Assembly: GCA_017983795.1 (NCBI GenBank)
Contig: JAGOAS010000003.1
Coordinates: 80,023-144,022, forward strand
DNA length: 64,000 bases
Reading direction: 5' to 3'
Origin: Piscinibacter sp.
Lineage (GTDB): Bacteria; Pseudomonadota; Gammaproteobacteria; Burkholderiales; Burkholderiaceae_C
The position numbers were made by a program, and so were the translations under genes. How positions within the stretch are numbered: the first letter of the stretch is position 1; every line of letters begins with the position of its first letter. This document shows positions 29,764 to 40,918 of this stretch, piece after piece. The notes below the pieces were generated by a model. That model had not been told where the DNA came from. It was given only the letters and a program-made list of their open reading frames with translations, and did no database searches.

Positions 29764-31752
29764 ATGCAGTTGACCCCGAGCCCGGCAGCGGCTGCGTCGC
29801 GCGAGAGCGCGAGCGGCCTGATCGAATTCTTCCGTCACCACGGCGCCTGGGCGCCCGGCGTCAAGCTGTTCCGGCGCCTGCAGTTCCGCACCAAGGCGGC
29901 AATCATCCTGGCCGCGCTCCTGATTCCTCTGCTGACCCTGCTCGGCTTCCAGTGGACCAGCAGCAAGGAGCGCATCGACGTGGCGCATGCCGAACGGGAC
30001 GGCGTCCGCTACATCCGCGCGCTGAACACCGTGGTGATCGCCGCGATCGCCTGGCGCGACGCGGTGACTCTGAACGCCGGCGACGCCGGCGAGCGCCGCC
30101 GGCAGGTGGACACATCGTTGTCCGCGCTGGATTCGGTGCAGAAGGAACTGGGCGAGGCCTTCGGCACGCAGAAGGCCTTCGAGGCCGTTCACGCCGGGTT
30201 CGATCGACTGAAAGACATGCCGGCGACCGGTACGCCGGATGCGGTGTTCTTCGCGCACATCGAGTTCGGCGAACGCATCGTCGAACTGGCGGATGCCGTG
30301 ACCGACGCGTCGCAGCTCAGCCTCGATCCGGATCTGGACACGTACCACATGATGCGCGTGTCCATCGCGGCGGGGCCGAGGCAGAACGAGAATACCGCCC
30401 GGCTGGTCACGATGGGCAGCCTGGTGCTGCAGAGCCAGAGCCTCGACGCAGCCCGCCGTGAGCCCCTGCTGCGCTGGAGCGCGGTGCAGAAGACCCTCGA
30501 CGACGACGTCGAGCGTTCCTACGGCGCAGGCATCGAAAGCGACCCGACTGCCGCGATGCTGTTCGACATGAAGGGCACCGACGAAGCGTTCGACGCCTTC
30601 ATGGCGGCGGTCCAGTCGCAGTTGCTCGGCCCGGCGCTCGGCGGCGACCTGCAGACCTACCGGCAGGCCGGTGCGCGAATCCTGGCCAAGCAGCAGGAGT
30701 TGAACGGCAAGGTCCTCGAGGAACTCGACCGCCGCCTGGCCTTGCGGGCCGAGCGCGCCGCGAGCCGCCTGGCGGCCGAGTTCGTCTTCGTCGGCGTGTT
30801 CGTGGCGGCGGCGGTCTACCTCTTCTACTCCTTCTACCTCGTCACCCACGGCGGCTTGCGCGAGGTGCAGAAGCACCTCGAGGCCATGACCGACGGCGAT
30901 CTCACCACCCAGCCGCGCCCCTGGGGCCATGACGAGGCGGCACGCCTGATGGGCTCGCTCGCGGCCATGCAGCACTCGCTGCGCGGCATCGTCGGCAAGG
31001 TGCGCGGCTCCTCGGAGAGCATGGTTCACTCGACCGCCGAGATCTCCGAGGGCGCGATGGATCTGTCCTCGCGCACCGAGCAGGCCGCCGCGAGCCTGCA
31101 GGAATCGGCCGCCGCGATGGACGAGATCTCGGCCACCGTGAAGGCGACCTCCGAGCAGGCCCGCGAGGCCGCCGCCATCGCCGAGCGCAACGCCGCGCAG
31201 GCCGAGAGCGGCGGCGAGATCATCGGCACCATGGTCGAGACCATGCACGGCATCCACGCCTCGTCGAGCAAGATCGGCGACATCATCGGCGTGATCGACG
31301 GCATCGCCTTCCAGACCAACATCCTCGCGCTCAACGCCGCCGTCGAGGCGGCCCGCGCCGGCGAGGCAGGCCGCGGTTTCGCGGTGGTGGCCTCCGAGGT
31401 GCGTGCGCTGGCGCAGCGTTCGGCGTCGGCGGCACGCGAGATCAAGTCGCTGATCACCACCAGCGTCGAGCAGGTCGACCAGGGCGCGAAGATCGTGCGC
31501 CGCGCCGGCGACACGGTGGGCACCATCGTGAGCAGCGCGCACGAGGTGAGCCGGCTGCTCACCGCGATCGCCAACGGCGTCGACGAGCAGGCCAGCGGTG
31601 TCGGCCAGACCAGCCAGGCCGTGCAGGATCTCGACGGCATGACGCAGCAGAACGCCGCGCTGGTGGAGCAGTCGGCCGCCGCCGCGACCTCGCTGAAGGA
31701 GCAGGCGCTGCGCCTGGCCGAGGAAGTGGCGCGCTTCCGCATGCCCGCCTGA
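29764..31752 (+). CDS. Methyl-accepting chemotaxis protein
   Basis: Inner-membrane chemoreceptor, 662 residues. A cytoplasmic N-terminal stretch of about 43 residues precedes helix 1 (about 44-63); a periplasmic ligand domain of roughly 275 residues follows, then helix 2 (about 340-360), HAMP and the signalling coiled coil. The hairpin tip region [20 protein letters not shown] and [20 protein letters not shown] is intact near residue 535. No C-terminal NWETF-type tether is present. GAGGA precedes the ATG. The ligand cannot be named. Confidence 0.93.
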   Translation: MQLTPSPAAAASRESASGLIEFFRHHGAWAPGVKLFRRLQFRTKAAIILAALLIPLLTLLGFQWTSSKERIDVAHAERDGVRYIRALNTVVIAAIAWRDAVTLNAGDAGERRRQVDTSLSALDSVQKELGEAFGTQKAFEAVHAGFDRLKDMPATGTPDAVFFAHIEFGERIVELADAVTDASQLSLDPDLDTYHMMRVSIAAGPRQNENTARLVTMGSLVLQSQSLDAARREPLLRWSAVQKTLDDDVERSYGAGIESDPTAAMLFDMKGTDEAFDAFMAAVQSQLLGPALGGDLQTYRQAGARILAKQQELNGKVLEELDRRLALRAERAASRLAAEFVFVGVFVAAAVYLFYSFYLVTHGGLREVQKHLEAMTDGDLTTQPRPWGHDEAARLMGSLAAMQHSLRGIVGKVRGSSESMVHSTAEISEGAMDLSSRTEQAAASLQESAAAMDEISATVKATSEQAREAAAIAERNAAQAESGGEIIGTMVETMHGIHASSSKIGDIIGVIDGIAFQTNILALNAAVEAARAGEAGRGFAVVASEVRALAQRSASAAREIKSLITTSVEQVDQGAKIVRRAGDTVGTIVSSAHEVSRLLTAIANGVDEQASGVGQTSQAVQDLDGMTQQNAALVEQSAAAATSLKEQALRLAEEVARFRMPA

Positions 31753-31762
31753 AGGGCTCTTC

Positions 31763-31779
31763 GGCCGGCGCCGCCGGTC
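31763..31779 (+). terminator. GC hairpin after the first chemoreceptor
   Basis: GGCCGGC (31763-31769) and GCCGGTC (31773-31779) pair over seven positions, including one G-T pair, with a three-base loop, 11 bases after the stop. No T-run follows, so termination efficiency is uncertain. Confidence 0.4.
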
Positions 31780-31852
31780 GCGCCGCGGCGCAGTTCGTCG
31801 CCCCTCAATCGCAGGCTGTCGCAAGGGGGATGGTGAATTCCCGATTCGTTCC

Positions 31853-31858
31853 TACACT
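31853..31858 (+). promoter_or_regulatory. Candidate -10 box of the RND operon
   Basis: TACACT with a weak TGGTGA (31831-31836) 16 bp upstream, 38 bases before the adaptor ATG. No operator-like palindrome and no adjacent TetR/MarR regulator gene is visible. Confidence 0.35.
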
Positions 31859-31896
31859 GGCGGCCGCTTCACGAGAGCGGAACCAGGGGACGACAG

Positions 31897-33048
31897 ATGC
31901 GACGAGCGTGGTGGCTGGGGGGCGGGGCGGTATTGCTGGTGGTGGCGGCCTTCGGGGCCGCCAAGGTGACGGGGCAGGCTGACGCGCCCGACAAGAAGAA
32001 GGCACCCGAGCCGGTGCTCGAATTCACGCCGCGCGAGGTGGTGCGGCCCGTGCTGGCCGGCCTGCCGCTGACGCTGGAGTTCTCCGGCGCGCTGGTGGCG
32101 CCGCGCACCGCAGTGCTGCGTGCCAAGACGGCCGGCGCTCTCGTCGAGTTGGCGGTTGCCGAAGGCAGCCGGGTTCGCGCCGGCCAGGTGCTTGGCCGCA
32201 TCGATCTCTCCGATGTCGACAGCCGCGTCGCCGAGCGCGTCGCGGCGGTGGAGTCGGCGCGCGCCCAGTTCCTGCAGGCCGAACGCGTGCAGGCCTCCAA
32301 CCAGCGCCTGGCCGACCAGCAGTTCATCTCGCCCAATGCGCTCGATGCCTCGCGCTCCGCGCTCGACGCGGCGCGCGCCGGGCTGGATGCCGCGCAGGCG
32401 CAGCTCACAACCGCCCGGCTGGCGCGGCGCGACGGCACGCTGCTGGCGCCGATCGGTGGGCTGGTGTCCAAGCGCCATGCGCTGCCGGGCGAGAAGCTGG
32501 CCGTCGAGCAGCCGGTGCTGACCCTGGTCGACCTCGCCCAGCTCGAACTCGCCGGCAGCGTCGGCACGCACGAGGTGGCGCGCCTCGCGCCGGGGCAGAA
32601 GGTGCGCGTGCGCGTCGAAGGGCTGGAAACGCCGGTCGACGGCACCATCGACCGCATCGCTCCGGCCGCCGAGCCCGGCACGCGCGCCATCGGCGTCACC
32701 GTCGTCGTGCCCAACCGCGAGGAGAAGCTGCGCGCCGGCCAGTTCGCCGTGGCCACCCTGGTGCTGCCCGACGCTACGCCGCGCCTCACGCTGCCGCTGG
32801 CCGCCGTGCAGGGGCCGGACGGCGCCGCGCAGGTCTGGGCGATCGAGGGCGGCGCGCTGGCGCGCCGCTCGGTGACGCTGGGCCGGCGCAGCGAGGCGCA
32901 GGGCCGCGTCGAGATCGTCTCTGGCCTGACGCCCGCGGCGCAGGTGCTGGCGGCGCGCTTCGACGGCCTGCGCGAAGGGCGCCAGGCCAGGGTGGCCGAG
33001 GCCGGCGCAGCCGTGGCCTCGGCGGCCGCCAGCGCGCCGCTGCGCTGA
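31897..33048 (+). CDS. RND efflux periplasmic adaptor (membrane fusion protein)
   Basis: Links an inner-membrane RND pump to an outer-membrane channel. One N-terminal hydrophobic anchor (about residues 5-21) is followed by the split lipoyl half GALVELAVAEGSRVRAGQVL, an alpha-hairpin rich in Ala/Gln (about 100-170), the second lipoyl half RRDGTLLAPIGGLVSKRHAL, and beta-barrel and membrane-proximal domains. 383 residues. No lipobox cysteine is seen. AGGGGA precedes the ATG; the pump gene follows after 10 bases. Confidence 0.93.
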   Translation: MRRAWWLGGGAVLLVVAAFGAAKVTGQADAPDKKKAPEPVLEFTPREVVRPVLAGLPLTLEFSGALVAPRTAVLRAKTAGALVELAVAEGSRVRAGQVLGRIDLSDVDSRVAERVAAVESARAQFLQAERVQASNQRLADQQFISPNALDASRSALDAARAGLDAAQAQLTTARLARRDGTLLAPIGGLVSKRHALPGEKLAVEQPVLTLVDLAQLELAGSVGTHEVARLAPGQKVRVRVEGLETPVDGTIDRIAPAAEPGTRAIGVTVVVPNREEKLRAGQFAVATLVLPDATPRLTLPLAAVQGPDGAAQVWAIEGGALARRSVTLGRRSEAQGRVEIVSGLTPAAQVLAARFDGLREGRQARVAEAGAAVASAAASAPLR

Positions 33049-33058
33049 GGAGCGGGCC

Positions 33059-36000
33059 ATGTGGATCACGCGAGTCTCGATCGCGAACCCGGTGTTCGCG
33101 ACCATGGTGATGGTGGCGCTGTGCGTGCTGGGCCTGTTCTCCTACGCCCGCCTCGGCGTGGAGCAGCTGCCCGACGTGCAGCCGCCGGTGGCCTTCATCG
33201 ACGTCGCCTACCCGGGCGCGTCGCCGGACGCGGTGGAGCGCGAGGTCAGCAAGCCCATCGAGGAGGGCCTGAACAGCATCGCCGGCATCAAGCACATCAC
33301 CTCGCGCAGCTTCGAGGGGCGCAGCCAGACCAGCGTCGAGTTCACGCTCGACGCCGACATGGCGCGCGCCATGCAGGACGTGCGCGACCGCATGGCGGTG
33401 GTGCAGGGCGTATTCCCCAAGGACGCGAAGACGCCCACCGTGGCGCGCTTCAACAACGACAACAGCAGCCCGGTGGTGGTGGCGGCGCTGCTCTCCGCCG
33501 CGCGCAGCCCGCGCGAGCTCTCCATCCTCGCCGACCAGACGGTGGCGCGCCGCCTGCAGCGCGTCGAGGGCGTGGCCTCGGTGGAGGTCAACGGCCTGGC
33601 GCGGCGCGAGGTGCGCATCGACCTCGACCCCGACCGCCTGCGCGCCTACGCGATCACGCCGGCGCAGGTGGCCGCGGGGCTGCGCGAGGCGCATTCCGAC
33701 CAGCCGGTGGGCCTGCTGTCGGACGCGACGCAGGACGCCATCCTGCGCGTCGAAGGCCGCGTGGCCGATCCGCGCCAGTTCGCCGACATGGTGGTGGCGC
33801 AGCGCAACGGCCTGCCGCTGCGCCTGGCCGACCTGGGCACGGTGGTCGAGCGCGAGCGCGAGCCGGAATCGGTGGCGCGGGTGAACGGCCAGCGCGCCGT
33901 CAACTTCAACGTCTTCAAGCAGCAGGACGCCAACACCGTGGCCACCGGCGAGGCGATCAAGGGCGCCATCGAAGAGCTGCGCAAGAGCCTGCCGGCCGAC
34001 GTCGAGCTACGCCTCGTCTACGCCAGCAGCGATTTCGTCAAGGGCTCGCTGCAGGGCGTGCAGCACACGCTGATCGAAGGTGCGCTGCTCACCGTGGCCA
34101 TCGTGTTCCTGTTCCTGCATTCCTGGCGCAGCACGGTGATCACCGGGCTGACGCTGCCGATCGCCGTGATCGCGAGCTTCATCGCCGTGCATGCCTTCGG
34201 CTTCACGCTCAACTTCATGACGATGATGGCGCTGTCGCTGTGCATCGGATTGCTGATCGACGACGCCATCGTCGTGCGCGAGAACATCGTGCGCCACCTG
34301 CACCTCGGCAAGGACCACTTCGCCGCGGCGCGCGACGGCACCGAGGAGATCGGCCTGGCGGTGATGGCCACCACCTTCGCGATCTGCGCGGTGTTCGTGC
34401 CGGTGGCCTTCATGGGCGGCATCGTCGGCAAGTTCTTCCACCCGTTCGGCATCACGGTGACGGTGGCGGTGCTGGTGTCGCTGTTCGTCAGCTTCACGCT
34501 CGATCCGATGCTCTCCAGCCGCTGGCCTGATCCACATGACGCGCCCGGCGCGAGCGCGAAGCGCATCCCCGGCGTGGCGCAGCTGATCCGCGCGGTCGAC
34601 CACGGCATGGACGTGCTGCACGCGGCCTACGAGCGCCTCATCCACTGGGTGTTCGAGCGGCCGCGCCGCAACCGCGCCATCGTGCTCGCGGTGGGCGGCG
34701 CGAGCTTCCTCGGCGCGCTGGCGCTCGCGCCGGTGGTGGGCAGCGAGTTCGTGCCGCAGACCGATCAGGGCTTCACCCAGCTGGCGATCCGCATGACGGT
34801 CGGCTCCAGCCTCGCGCGCAGCGACGAGAAGGTGCGCCAGGTGGAGGCCATCGTCGCCGCCTTCCCCGAGGTGCAGACCATCTCCACCAACGTGGGCGGG
34901 CAGGGCACCGGGCTGCAGGTCGGCCGCAACCAGGCGGTGCTCAACATCGGGCTGGTCGAGCGAGCCAGGCGCGCGCGCAGCCAGAAGCAGGTCGAGGACG
35001 CGATCCGCGCCGAGATCGCCAAGATCGCCGGCATCGAGGTGTCGGTCGGCTTCGACCGGTCGATCTACGTCGCGGTGCTCGGCAACGACTCGCAGGCGCT
35101 GGCGCGCGTGGCCAGCGATCTGGCCGAGCAGATGAAGAAGATCCCCGGCATCACCGACGTCGAACTGTCGGTCAAGCCGGGCATCCCGGCCTATGCCGTG
35201 CGGCTCAAGCCCGGTGCCGTGCGCGAGCTGGGCCTGACCGCGCCGCAGCTCGCCGCCAGCCTGCGTGCCTACGTCAACGGCGAGGTCGGCACCTACTGGA
35301 CCACGCCGGACGGCGAGCAGGCCGAGGTGCTGCTGCGCCTGCCCGAGGCGCAGCGCCAGCGCGTCGCGCAGATGGGCGATCTGCCGGTGGCCTTCGCCAA
35401 GGACGGCACGCCCATCCCGCTGGCCGCGGTGGCGAGCATCGAGCCGGTGACCAACCCCGAGGTGATCCGCCGCCAGGATCTGCAGCGCCGCGAGGCCATC
35501 TTCGCCGGCGTGCAGGGCCGCCCGGCCGGCGATGTCGGCGCCGACGTGCAGAAGCTCGTCAAGGCCACGGCGCTGCCGCCGGGCGTGCGCTTCGACGTCG
35601 GCGGCGCCACCCGCGAGCAGCAGGACGCCTTCGCCGCCATGCTCGGTGCGATGGGCCTGGCGGTGATCTTCATCTACATCGTGCTGGCCAGCCAGTTCGG
35701 CAGCTTCCTGCAGCCGATCGCCATCATGGCTTCGCTGCCGCTGTCGCTGATCGGCGTGATGCTGGCGCTGCTGGCCTGGCGCAGCACGCTCAACGTGTTC
35801 TCGATGATCGGCCTGATCATGCTGATGGGCCTGGTCACCAAGAACGCCATCCTGCTGGTGGACTTCGCCAACCGCGCGCTGAAAGAGGGCGCGAGCGTCC
35901 CCGAGGCGCTGCTGCAGGCCGGGCAGATCCGCATGCGGCCCATCATCATGACCACCGCGGCCATGGTGTTCGGCATGCTGCCGCTGGCGCTGGCGCTCAA

Positions 36001-36187
36001 CGACGGCGGCGAACTGCAGGCGCCGATGGGCCGCGCCATCATCGGCGGCGTGATCACCTCGACCCTGCTGACGCTGGTGGTCGTGCCGGTGCTGTGGAGC
36101 GTGCTGGTCGGCGGCAGCCTCAGCCGGTCGCCGCAGCCGCGGCGTGCAGGCGAGGAGCCGGGCGCGCAGACGAGTCCGGCGCGCTGA
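33059..36187 (+). CDS. RND-family multidrug efflux pump (AcrB/MexF-like)
   Basis: Proton-driven inner-membrane transporter, 1042 residues with the usual two six-helix halves and two large periplasmic loops. The start [20 protein letters not shown] and the helix-4 proton-relay pair in [20 protein letters not shown] are typical of the HAE1 group; [20 protein letters not shown] is the matching helix-10 lysine region. No outer-membrane channel gene follows, so a shared TolC-like protein is implied. Its last 68 bases overlap the end of the second chemoreceptor gene on the other strand. Substrates unknown. Confidence 0.95.
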   Translation: MWITRVSIANPVFATMVMVALCVLGLFSYARLGVEQLPDVQPPVAFIDVAYPGASPDAVEREVSKPIEEGLNSIAGIKHITSRSFEGRSQTSVEFTLDADMARAMQDVRDRMAVVQGVFPKDAKTPTVARFNNDNSSPVVVAALLSAARSPRELSILADQTVARRLQRVEGVASVEVNGLARREVRIDLDPDRLRAYAITPAQVAAGLREAHSDQPVGLLSDATQDAILRVEGRVADPRQFADMVVAQRNGLPLRLADLGTVVEREREPESVARVNGQRAVNFNVFKQQDANTVATGEAIKGAIEELRKSLPADVELRLVYASSDFVKGSLQGVQHTLIEGALLTVAIVFLFLHSWRSTVITGLTLPIAVIASFIAVHAFGFTLNFMTMMALSLCIGLLIDDAIVVRENIVRHLHLGKDHFAAARDGTEEIGLAVMATTFAICAVFVPVAFMGGIVGKFFHPFGITVTVAVLVSLFVSFTLDPMLSSRWPDPHDAPGASAKRIPGVAQLIRAVDHGMDVLHAAYERLIHWVFERPRRNRAIVLAVGGASFLGALALAPVVGSEFVPQTDQGFTQLAIRMTVGSSLARSDEKVRQVEAIVAAFPEVQTISTNVGGQGTGLQVGRNQAVLNIGLVERARRARSQKQVEDAIRAEIAKIAGIEVSVGFDRSIYVAVLGNDSQALARVASDLAEQMKKIPGITDVELSVKPGIPAYAVRLKPGAVRELGLTAPQLAASLRAYVNGEVGTYWTTPDGEQAEVLLRLPEAQRQRVAQMGDLPVAFAKDGTPIPLAAVASIEPVTNPEVIRRQDLQRREAIFAGVQGRPAGDVGADVQKLVKATALPPGVRFDVGGATREQQDAFAAMLGAMGLAVIFIYIVLASQFGSFLQPIAIMASLPLSLIGVMLALLAWRSTLNVFSMIGLIMLMGLVTKNAILLVDFANRALKEGASVPEALLQAGQIRMRPIIMTTAAMVFGMLPLALALNDGGELQAPMGRAIIGGVITSTLLTLVVVPVLWSVLVGGSLSRSPQPRRAGEEPGAQTSPAR

Positions 36188-38528
36188 CCACCCGCGCCCC
36201 GGCGGCCGGCGCCGTGCGGTAGACGCCGCAGCCCAGCACGAGGCGGTCGTCGAGCCGGTGCACGTAGGAGGCCTTGGACTGCACCTTGCCGGTCTCGAGG
36301 TTGAGGATGTCGTACTCGATCCAGCCCGGGCCGCGCTCGGTGCGCGCCCAGGCGTCCTCGACGAAGCGGTCGCCGTCGATGCCGGGGACGTCGTGCACGC
36401 GCTTGCCCTCGCTGGCCGGCTTGGCGGCGTGCAGCCGGTAGGTGCCGCTGCGGTCGACCGCGAACACGTAGAGATCACGGTCGACGAAGCCCTGCGTGCG
36501 GTCACGGATGCGGGCGCAGGCGGCCTCCCAGCCTTCGCGCTGCACGAGCTCGAAGGCGCGTTCGACCAGGTCGCGCGCCTCGTCGGCGCTGCCCTGGCGC
36601 AGGCGGATCGATGACACCGCGCTGCTCAGCATCTGGGCGCGTTCCACCAGTTCCTGCGAGGCCGAGGCGGATTCCTCCACCATCGCGGCGTTCTGGCGCG
36701 TGATCTCGTCGAGGTTGCCGACGTTCTGGCTCATCTCTCGCAGGCCCTGGCTCTGCTCGGCGCTGGCCGTGGCGATGCTGCGCAGCTGTTCGGAGACGTC
36801 CTGCACGCCGCTGACCACCGAGGCCAGCGTCGCGCTGACGTTCTCGATGCGCGCCACCGAGGCGCCGACCTGCTGGGTCGACTCGCCGATCAGCTTGCGG
36901 ATCTCGCCCGCCGCGGCGCTGCTGCGCTGCGCCAGGCTGCGCACCTCGGCAGCCACCACCGCGAAGCCGCGCCCGGCCTCGCCGGCGCGCGCCGCTTCCA
37001 CCGCCGCATTGAGCGCGAGGATGTTGGTCTGGAAGGAGATGCTGTCGATCACGCCGATGATCTCGCCGACGCGCTTCGAGCTCGATTCGAGTGCGGACAT
37101 CGAGCCCACCGTGGCGCGCATCGCCTCGCCGCCGGCCTCGGCCTGCACGCGCAGCTTGCCGGCCACGCCGTCGAGCTGCTGGGCCGCCTCGGCGTTCGAG
37201 GCCACCGCGGCGCTCAGCTGGCTGACCGTCGCGACGGTCTGGCGCAGGCTGGCGGCCTGCTCGTCGGTGCGCTGCGAGAGCGCCTGGCTGCCGCTGGCCA
37301 CCTGCTGGCCGGCGTTGCCCACGCGCACCGCGCTGCTGCGGATCTCGGCCACCATGGCCGAGAGCTTGCCGTTCATGGCCTCGAGCATGGCGCCGACATC
37401 GGCCAGCTCGTCGCGGCCCTTGATCTCCACGCGATGCTCGAGGCGGCCGTCGGCCACCTTGGCCACGCCCTCGGCGAGCGCCCGGAAGGCGCCGACGAAG
37501 CTCAGGTAGAAGGAGATGCCGCCATAGGCCATCAGCAGCATGCCCAGCACGGCGACGCCCAGCTCGACCAGCATGCGGCGCGTCACCGATGCGTGGCGCT
37601 GCTCCAGGCCGGCCTGCAGCAGATCCAGGGCCTCGCGGTCGATGCGCTGCAGTTCACCCAGGGTCTGGCTGGCGCGCGCGAAGAAGGCGGCCGCGTCGCC
37701 ATCGATCGCATCGGCGCCGAATACGCTGCGTACGTGGCTGCCGAACTCGTCCATGTGCGCCAGGGCGTCCTTCCAGCCGGCCGGGATCGGCGTGCCGGAG
37801 CGTTCGAGCGCGCCGAACTTGTGGCGCAGGTCGTTGCTCTGCGTGAGCAGCACGTCCATGCGGCCGAGGATCTGCACGCGTTCGGTGTTGCTCGCGTCGC
37901 CGCGCACCAGGATCGCGGCGCCCTGGCCGCGCGTCAGGCCGAGCGTTTCCGACAGCGGCACCACGCGCTCGAGCGCGATGTCCATGAGGAAGAAGGTGTT
38001 GGCCTCGGGGTCGAGCACCAGGCCGGAGCGCTCGCCCACCAGCATCAGCATCTGGCGCAGGCTGTCCACGGCATTGGTGTGCTCGGCGAAGGCTTCCTGG
38101 CGCCGGCTTGCGTGGCGGCCCTCGGCGAGCGCGGCGAGCGCGGCGCGACGCTCGCGCCACAGCGAATCGGCATCGAAGAGGCGGGTGTCGGCCACGGCGG
38201 CGTCCAGCGCGCGCAGCGTCTCGGCCATGGCGGCGCGGGCCTGGTCGCGCGCGGCGGTGGCGCCGGCGTCGCCGGACAGCACCCGGTTGGTCAGGCCGCG
38301 GTGGGCCTGGGTCTGCCCGATCAGCTCGCTGATCTGGCGGGCCAGGCTCACGCCCTGCAGTTCGGTCGTCGCGATGCGGCGGTCGGCATCGGCGTGCTGG
38401 TAGGTGGTGAGCAGCAGCAGCACCAGCGGCACCAGCAGGAACAAGCCCATGCCGGACATCTTCGTGGCAATGCGCAACTGGCGCATCAGCCGGATGCCGG
38501 GACCGAAGAGGACTTTGAACGAAATCAT
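36120..38528 (-). CDS. Methyl-accepting chemotaxis protein with C-terminal Cache domain
   Basis: Chemoreceptor of 802 residues. Helix 1 (about 25-41), a periplasmic helical domain, helix 2 (about 315-340), HAMP and the signalling region with [20 protein letters not shown] and [20 protein letters not shown]. Unusually, about 130 residues after the signalling domain (about 645-770) resemble a single Cache_2 domain: [40 protein letters not shown] and [20 protein letters not shown]. That domain would be cytoplasmic. The ATG at 38528 has AGGGGAG upstream; an open stretch 30 codons longer is not used. Confidence 0.9.
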   Translation of the reverse strand: MISFKVLFGPGIRLMRQLRIATKMSGMGLFLLVPLVLLLLTTYQHADADRRIATTELQGVSLARQISELIGQTQAHRGLTNRVLSGDAGATAARDQARAAMAETLRALDAAVADTRLFDADSLWRERRAALAALAEGRHASRRQEAFAEHTNAVDSLRQMLMLVGERSGLVLDPEANTFFLMDIALERVVPLSETLGLTRGQGAAILVRGDASNTERVQILGRMDVLLTQSNDLRHKFGALERSGTPIPAGWKDALAHMDEFGSHVRSVFGADAIDGDAAAFFARASQTLGELQRIDREALDLLQAGLEQRHASVTRRMLVELGVAVLGMLLMAYGGISFYLSFVGAFRALAEGVAKVADGRLEHRVEIKGRDELADVGAMLEAMNGKLSAMVAEIRSSAVRVGNAGQQVASGSQALSQRTDEQAASLRQTVATVSQLSAAVASNAEAAQQLDGVAGKLRVQAEAGGEAMRATVGSMSALESSSKRVGEIIGVIDSISFQTNILALNAAVEAARAGEAGRGFAVVAAEVRSLAQRSSAAAGEIRKLIGESTQQVGASVARIENVSATLASVVSGVQDVSEQLRSIATASAEQSQGLREMSQNVGNLDEITRQNAAMVEESASASQELVERAQMLSSAVSSIRLRQGSADEARDLVERAFELVQREGWEAACARIRDRTQGFVDRDLYVFAVDRSGTYRLHAAKPASEGKRVHDVPGIDGDRFVEDAWARTERGPGWIEYDILNLETGKVQSKASYVHRLDDRLVLGCGVYRTAPAAGARVVSAPDSSARPAPRLHAAAAATG

Positions 38529-38573
38529 GGGCAGGGCTCCCCTTGTCGGGCACGTGGCCCGGTGGTTGGCGGG

Positions 38574-38600
38574 ATATCGGCCCCGACCTGACGCGCTTGA
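38574..38600 (-). promoter_or_regulatory. Sigma-28 (FliA) promoter of the second chemoreceptor
   Basis: On the minus strand TCAA (38600-38597), 15 bases, then GCCGATAT (38581-38574), matching the sigma-28 consensus in six of eight and three of four positions or better. It lies 45 bases upstream of the receptor ATG, in the divergent gap shared with ccmA. Confidence 0.78.
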
Positions 38601-38641
38601 GCGCTTAAGGATTCGCAAAGGGGGGATGTGCGGTTTACGGT

Positions 38642-39325
38642 ATGGTTCGGGCTTCGAACAGACCGGTATCCGTTCCTCCCGTGCAGTCGTCCCGCCTCGC
38701 GGCCAGCCGTCTTGCCTGTCGCCGCGGCGACCGGCTGCTTTTCCGTGGGCTGGATTTCGAGTTGGCGGCGGGCCAGATCGTCTGGCTGCGCGGCCCCAAC
38801 GGCAGCGGCAAGACCAGCCTGCTGCGCCTGCTGGCCGGCCTGTCGACGCCCGCCGAGGGGGCCATCACCTGGGGCGGCACGCCCTTGCGCGAGGCGGGCG
38901 CCGCCTGGTGCCGCTCGCTCTGTTACCTCGCCCATGCCAACGCGCTGAAGGACGATCTCTCGGTGCTGGAATCGCTGCAGTTCCTCGCCCGCCTGCACGG
39001 CCATGGCGACGGCGAGGCCGGCTGCACCGAGGCGCTGCGGCGCGTCGGCCTGTTCAGCCGCCGCCATGCCGCGGTGCGCACGCTCTCGCAGGGGCAGCGG
39101 CGCCGCGTCGCGCTGGCGCGCCTGCACCTGGATGCGGCCGCGCCGGTGTGGATCCTCGACGAGCCCTACGATGCGCTCGATGCCGAGGGCACGGCCATGC
39201 TCGACGCCGCCTTGTCGGCGCACGCCAGGCGCGGCGGCGCGGCGGTGCTGACCAGCCACATCGACCTGACGCTGGCCGACCCGGCGCCCACGGTGCTGCA
39301 ACTCGATGCCTACCGCGTGCAATGA
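38642..39325 (+). CDS. ccmA: Cytochrome c maturation ATPase CcmA
   Basis: ATP-binding subunit of the CcmABC(D) machinery that releases haem-loaded CcmE. It has Walker [10 protein letters not shown], the ABC signature [15 protein letters not shown] and Walker [17 protein letters not shown]. 227 residues with ATG at 38642; a GTG at 38681 is a possible alternative because neither start has a good Shine-Dalgarno. First gene of a ccmA-H run, with ATGA overlap to ccmB. Confidence 0.93.
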   Translation: MVRASNRPVSVPPVQSSRLAASRLACRRGDRLLFRGLDFELAAGQIVWLRGPNGSGKTSLLRLLAGLSTPAEGAITWGGTPLREAGAAWCRSLCYLAHANALKDDLSVLESLQFLARLHGHGDGEAGCTEALRRVGLFSRRHAAVRTLSQGQRRRVALARLHLDAAAPVWILDEPYDALDAEGTAMLDAALSAHARRGGAAVLTSHIDLTLADPAPTVLQLDAYRVQ

Positions 39326-39990
39326 GTTCGGTCTTCGCCACCATCGTCGCGCGGGATCTGCGGCTGGCGGCGCGGCGGCGCGTCGAGGCGCTGCTGCCGA
39401 TCGCCTTCTTCCTGGTGGCGGTGAGCCTGTTCCCGCTCGGCGTCGGCCCCGAGCCGCAGACGCTGCGCCAGATCGCCCCCGGCGTGGTCTGGGTGTGCGC
39501 GCTGCTGGCGGCCATGCTCTCGCTGACCCAGCTCTACGGCGCCGACCACGCCGACGGCTCGCTCGAGCAGATGCTGCTGTCGGGCGACTCGCTGTGGATG
39601 ATCGCCGCCGCCAAGGCGCTGGCGCACTGGATCGTCACCGGCGCGCCGCTGGTGCTGGCAGCGCCGCTGTTCGGCCTGCTGTTCGACCTCTCGGCCACGG
39701 CCAACCTGACGCTGGCGCTCTCGCTGCTGCTGGGCACGCCCATCCTGAGCCTGCTCGGCGGCCTGGGCGCGGCGCTGACGCTGGGCCTGCGCAGCGGCGC
39801 GGTGCTGCTCATCCTGCTCATCCTGCCGCTGTGCATCCCGGCGCTCATCTTCGGCGCCGGCGCGGTGTCGGCGGCCGAGGCCGGCATCTCCACGCGCGGC
39901 CACTTTTCCCTGCTCGGCGCGCTGCTGATCGGCTCGGGGCTGCTCGCCCCCTGGGCCACCGGCGCGGCGCTGCGCATCGCCACGGAGTGA
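39322..39990 (+). CDS. ccmB: Haem exporter subunit CcmB
   Basis: Integral membrane partner of CcmA, 222 residues with six helices. Family pieces: RDLRLAARRRVEALLPIAFF near the N-terminus, DGSLEQMLLSG and SLLGTPILSLLGGLGAALTL. The ATG at 39322 overlaps the ccmA stop (ATGA). ccmC starts two bases after its stop. Confidence 0.94.
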   Translation: MSSVFATIVARDLRLAARRRVEALLPIAFFLVAVSLFPLGVGPEPQTLRQIAPGVVWVCALLAAMLSLTQLYGADHADGSLEQMLLSGDSLWMIAAAKALAHWIVTGAPLVLAAPLFGLLFDLSATANLTLALSLLLGTPILSLLGGLGAALTLGLRSGAVLLILLILPLCIPALIFGAGAVSAAEAGISTRGHFSLLGALLIGSGLLAPWATGAALRIATE

Positions 39991-39991
39991 C

Positions 39992-40753
39992 ATGACGATG
40001 CAAGGGCATCTGACCCTCTTCACCTTCTCCTCGCCGCCGCGCTTCTACTGGCTCACCGGCAAGCTGATCCCGTGGCTGTGGGCGGCCTGCATCGTGCTGG
40101 CCGCGGCGGGCCTGTACGTCGGCTTCTTCGTCGCGCCGACCGATGCCACCCAGGGCGAGTCCTACCGGGTGATCTTCATCCACGTGCCGGCGGCCTGGAT
40201 GTCCATGGTGCTGTACTTGGTGATGGCCTTCTGGGCCGCCATCGGCTGGGCCTTCAACGCGCGGCTGGCTTCGATGGTGGCGCGCGCCATCGCGCCCACC
40301 GGGGCCATGTTCACCTTCCTCGCGCTGTGGACCGGCGCCTTCTGGGGCAAGCCCACCTGGGGCGCCTGGTGGGTGTGGGATGCGCGCCTGACCTCGGAAC
40401 TCATCCTGCTGTTTCTGTATCTGGGATTCCTGGCCCTGGTCAACGCGATCGACGACACCCGTCGCGCCGACCAGGCCGGAGCGCTGCTCGCGGTGGTCGG
40501 TGCGGTGAACGTGCCCATCATCTATTTCTCGGTGAAGTGGTGGAACACGCTGCACCAGGGCGCGACGATCAGCATGACGGCGGCGCCCAAGATGGCGCAC
40601 ACCATGCTCACGGCGATGCTGCTGATGACTTTCGCCTGCTGGGCCTATGCCTTCGCGGTGGTGTTCATGCGCACGCGCGCCATCGTGGTCGAGCGCGAGC
40701 AGCACACGGAATGGGTGTCGGAGATGGTTCGTATGCGAGAGGCCCGATCATGA
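39992..40753 (+). CDS. ccmC: Haem-handling protein CcmC
   Basis: Membrane protein that presents haem to CcmE. The tryptophan-rich WGxxW motif is visible as GKPTWGAWWVWDARLTSELI, flanked by conserved histidines in IFIHVPAAWMSM and KWWNTLHQGATIS. 253 residues, six helices. Overlaps ccmD by four bases (ATGA). Confidence 0.97.
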   Translation: MTMQGHLTLFTFSSPPRFYWLTGKLIPWLWAACIVLAAAGLYVGFFVAPTDATQGESYRVIFIHVPAAWMSMVLYLVMAFWAAIGWAFNARLASMVARAIAPTGAMFTFLALWTGAFWGKPTWGAWWVWDARLTSELILLFLYLGFLALVNAIDDTRRADQAGALLAVVGAVNVPIIYFSVKWWNTLHQGATISMTAAPKMAHTMLTAMLLMTFACWAYAFAVVFMRTRAIVVEREQHTEWVSEMVRMREARS

Positions 40754-40917
40754 ACTGGGGCAGTGCCGGCGAGTTCTTCGCCATGGGGGGTTACGGGCTC
40801 TACGTCTGGGGCTCGTACATTGCCTGCGCGCTGCTGATGGTCTTGGAGCCGATCCTGACCGCCCGCAGGCATGCTCGCGCCCGGCGCGAGGCCGCCCATT
40901 TGAACGAGGAGTCCTGA
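40750..40917 (+). CDS. ccmD: Haem exporter protein CcmD
   Basis: Small single-helix membrane protein that aids CcmE release from CcmC. The 55 residues begin [20 protein letters not shown], then a hydrophobic stretch and a basic tail [14 protein letters not shown], as usual for CcmD. It starts inside the ccmC stop (ATGA) and ends one base before ccmE. Easily missed because of its size. Confidence 0.93.
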   Translation: MNWGSAGEFFAMGGYGLYVWGSYIACALLMVLEPILTARRHARARREAAHLNEES

Positions 40918-40918
40918 G

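Noticed and set aside
33059..36187. Missing outer-membrane channel gene after the RND pump as a sign of a novel pump
   Set aside because: Adaptor-pump pairs without their own TolC-like gene are common, so this is not evidence of novelty.
34007..36505. 832-codon open frame antisense to the RND pump
   Set aside because: Shadow of the pump gene, with His/Asp/Arg-rich low-complexity product.
38404..39321. Upstream in-frame extension of ccmB through ccmA
   Set aside because: ccmB begins at the ATGA overlap at 39322 and matches family length; the extension is ccmA read in another frame.
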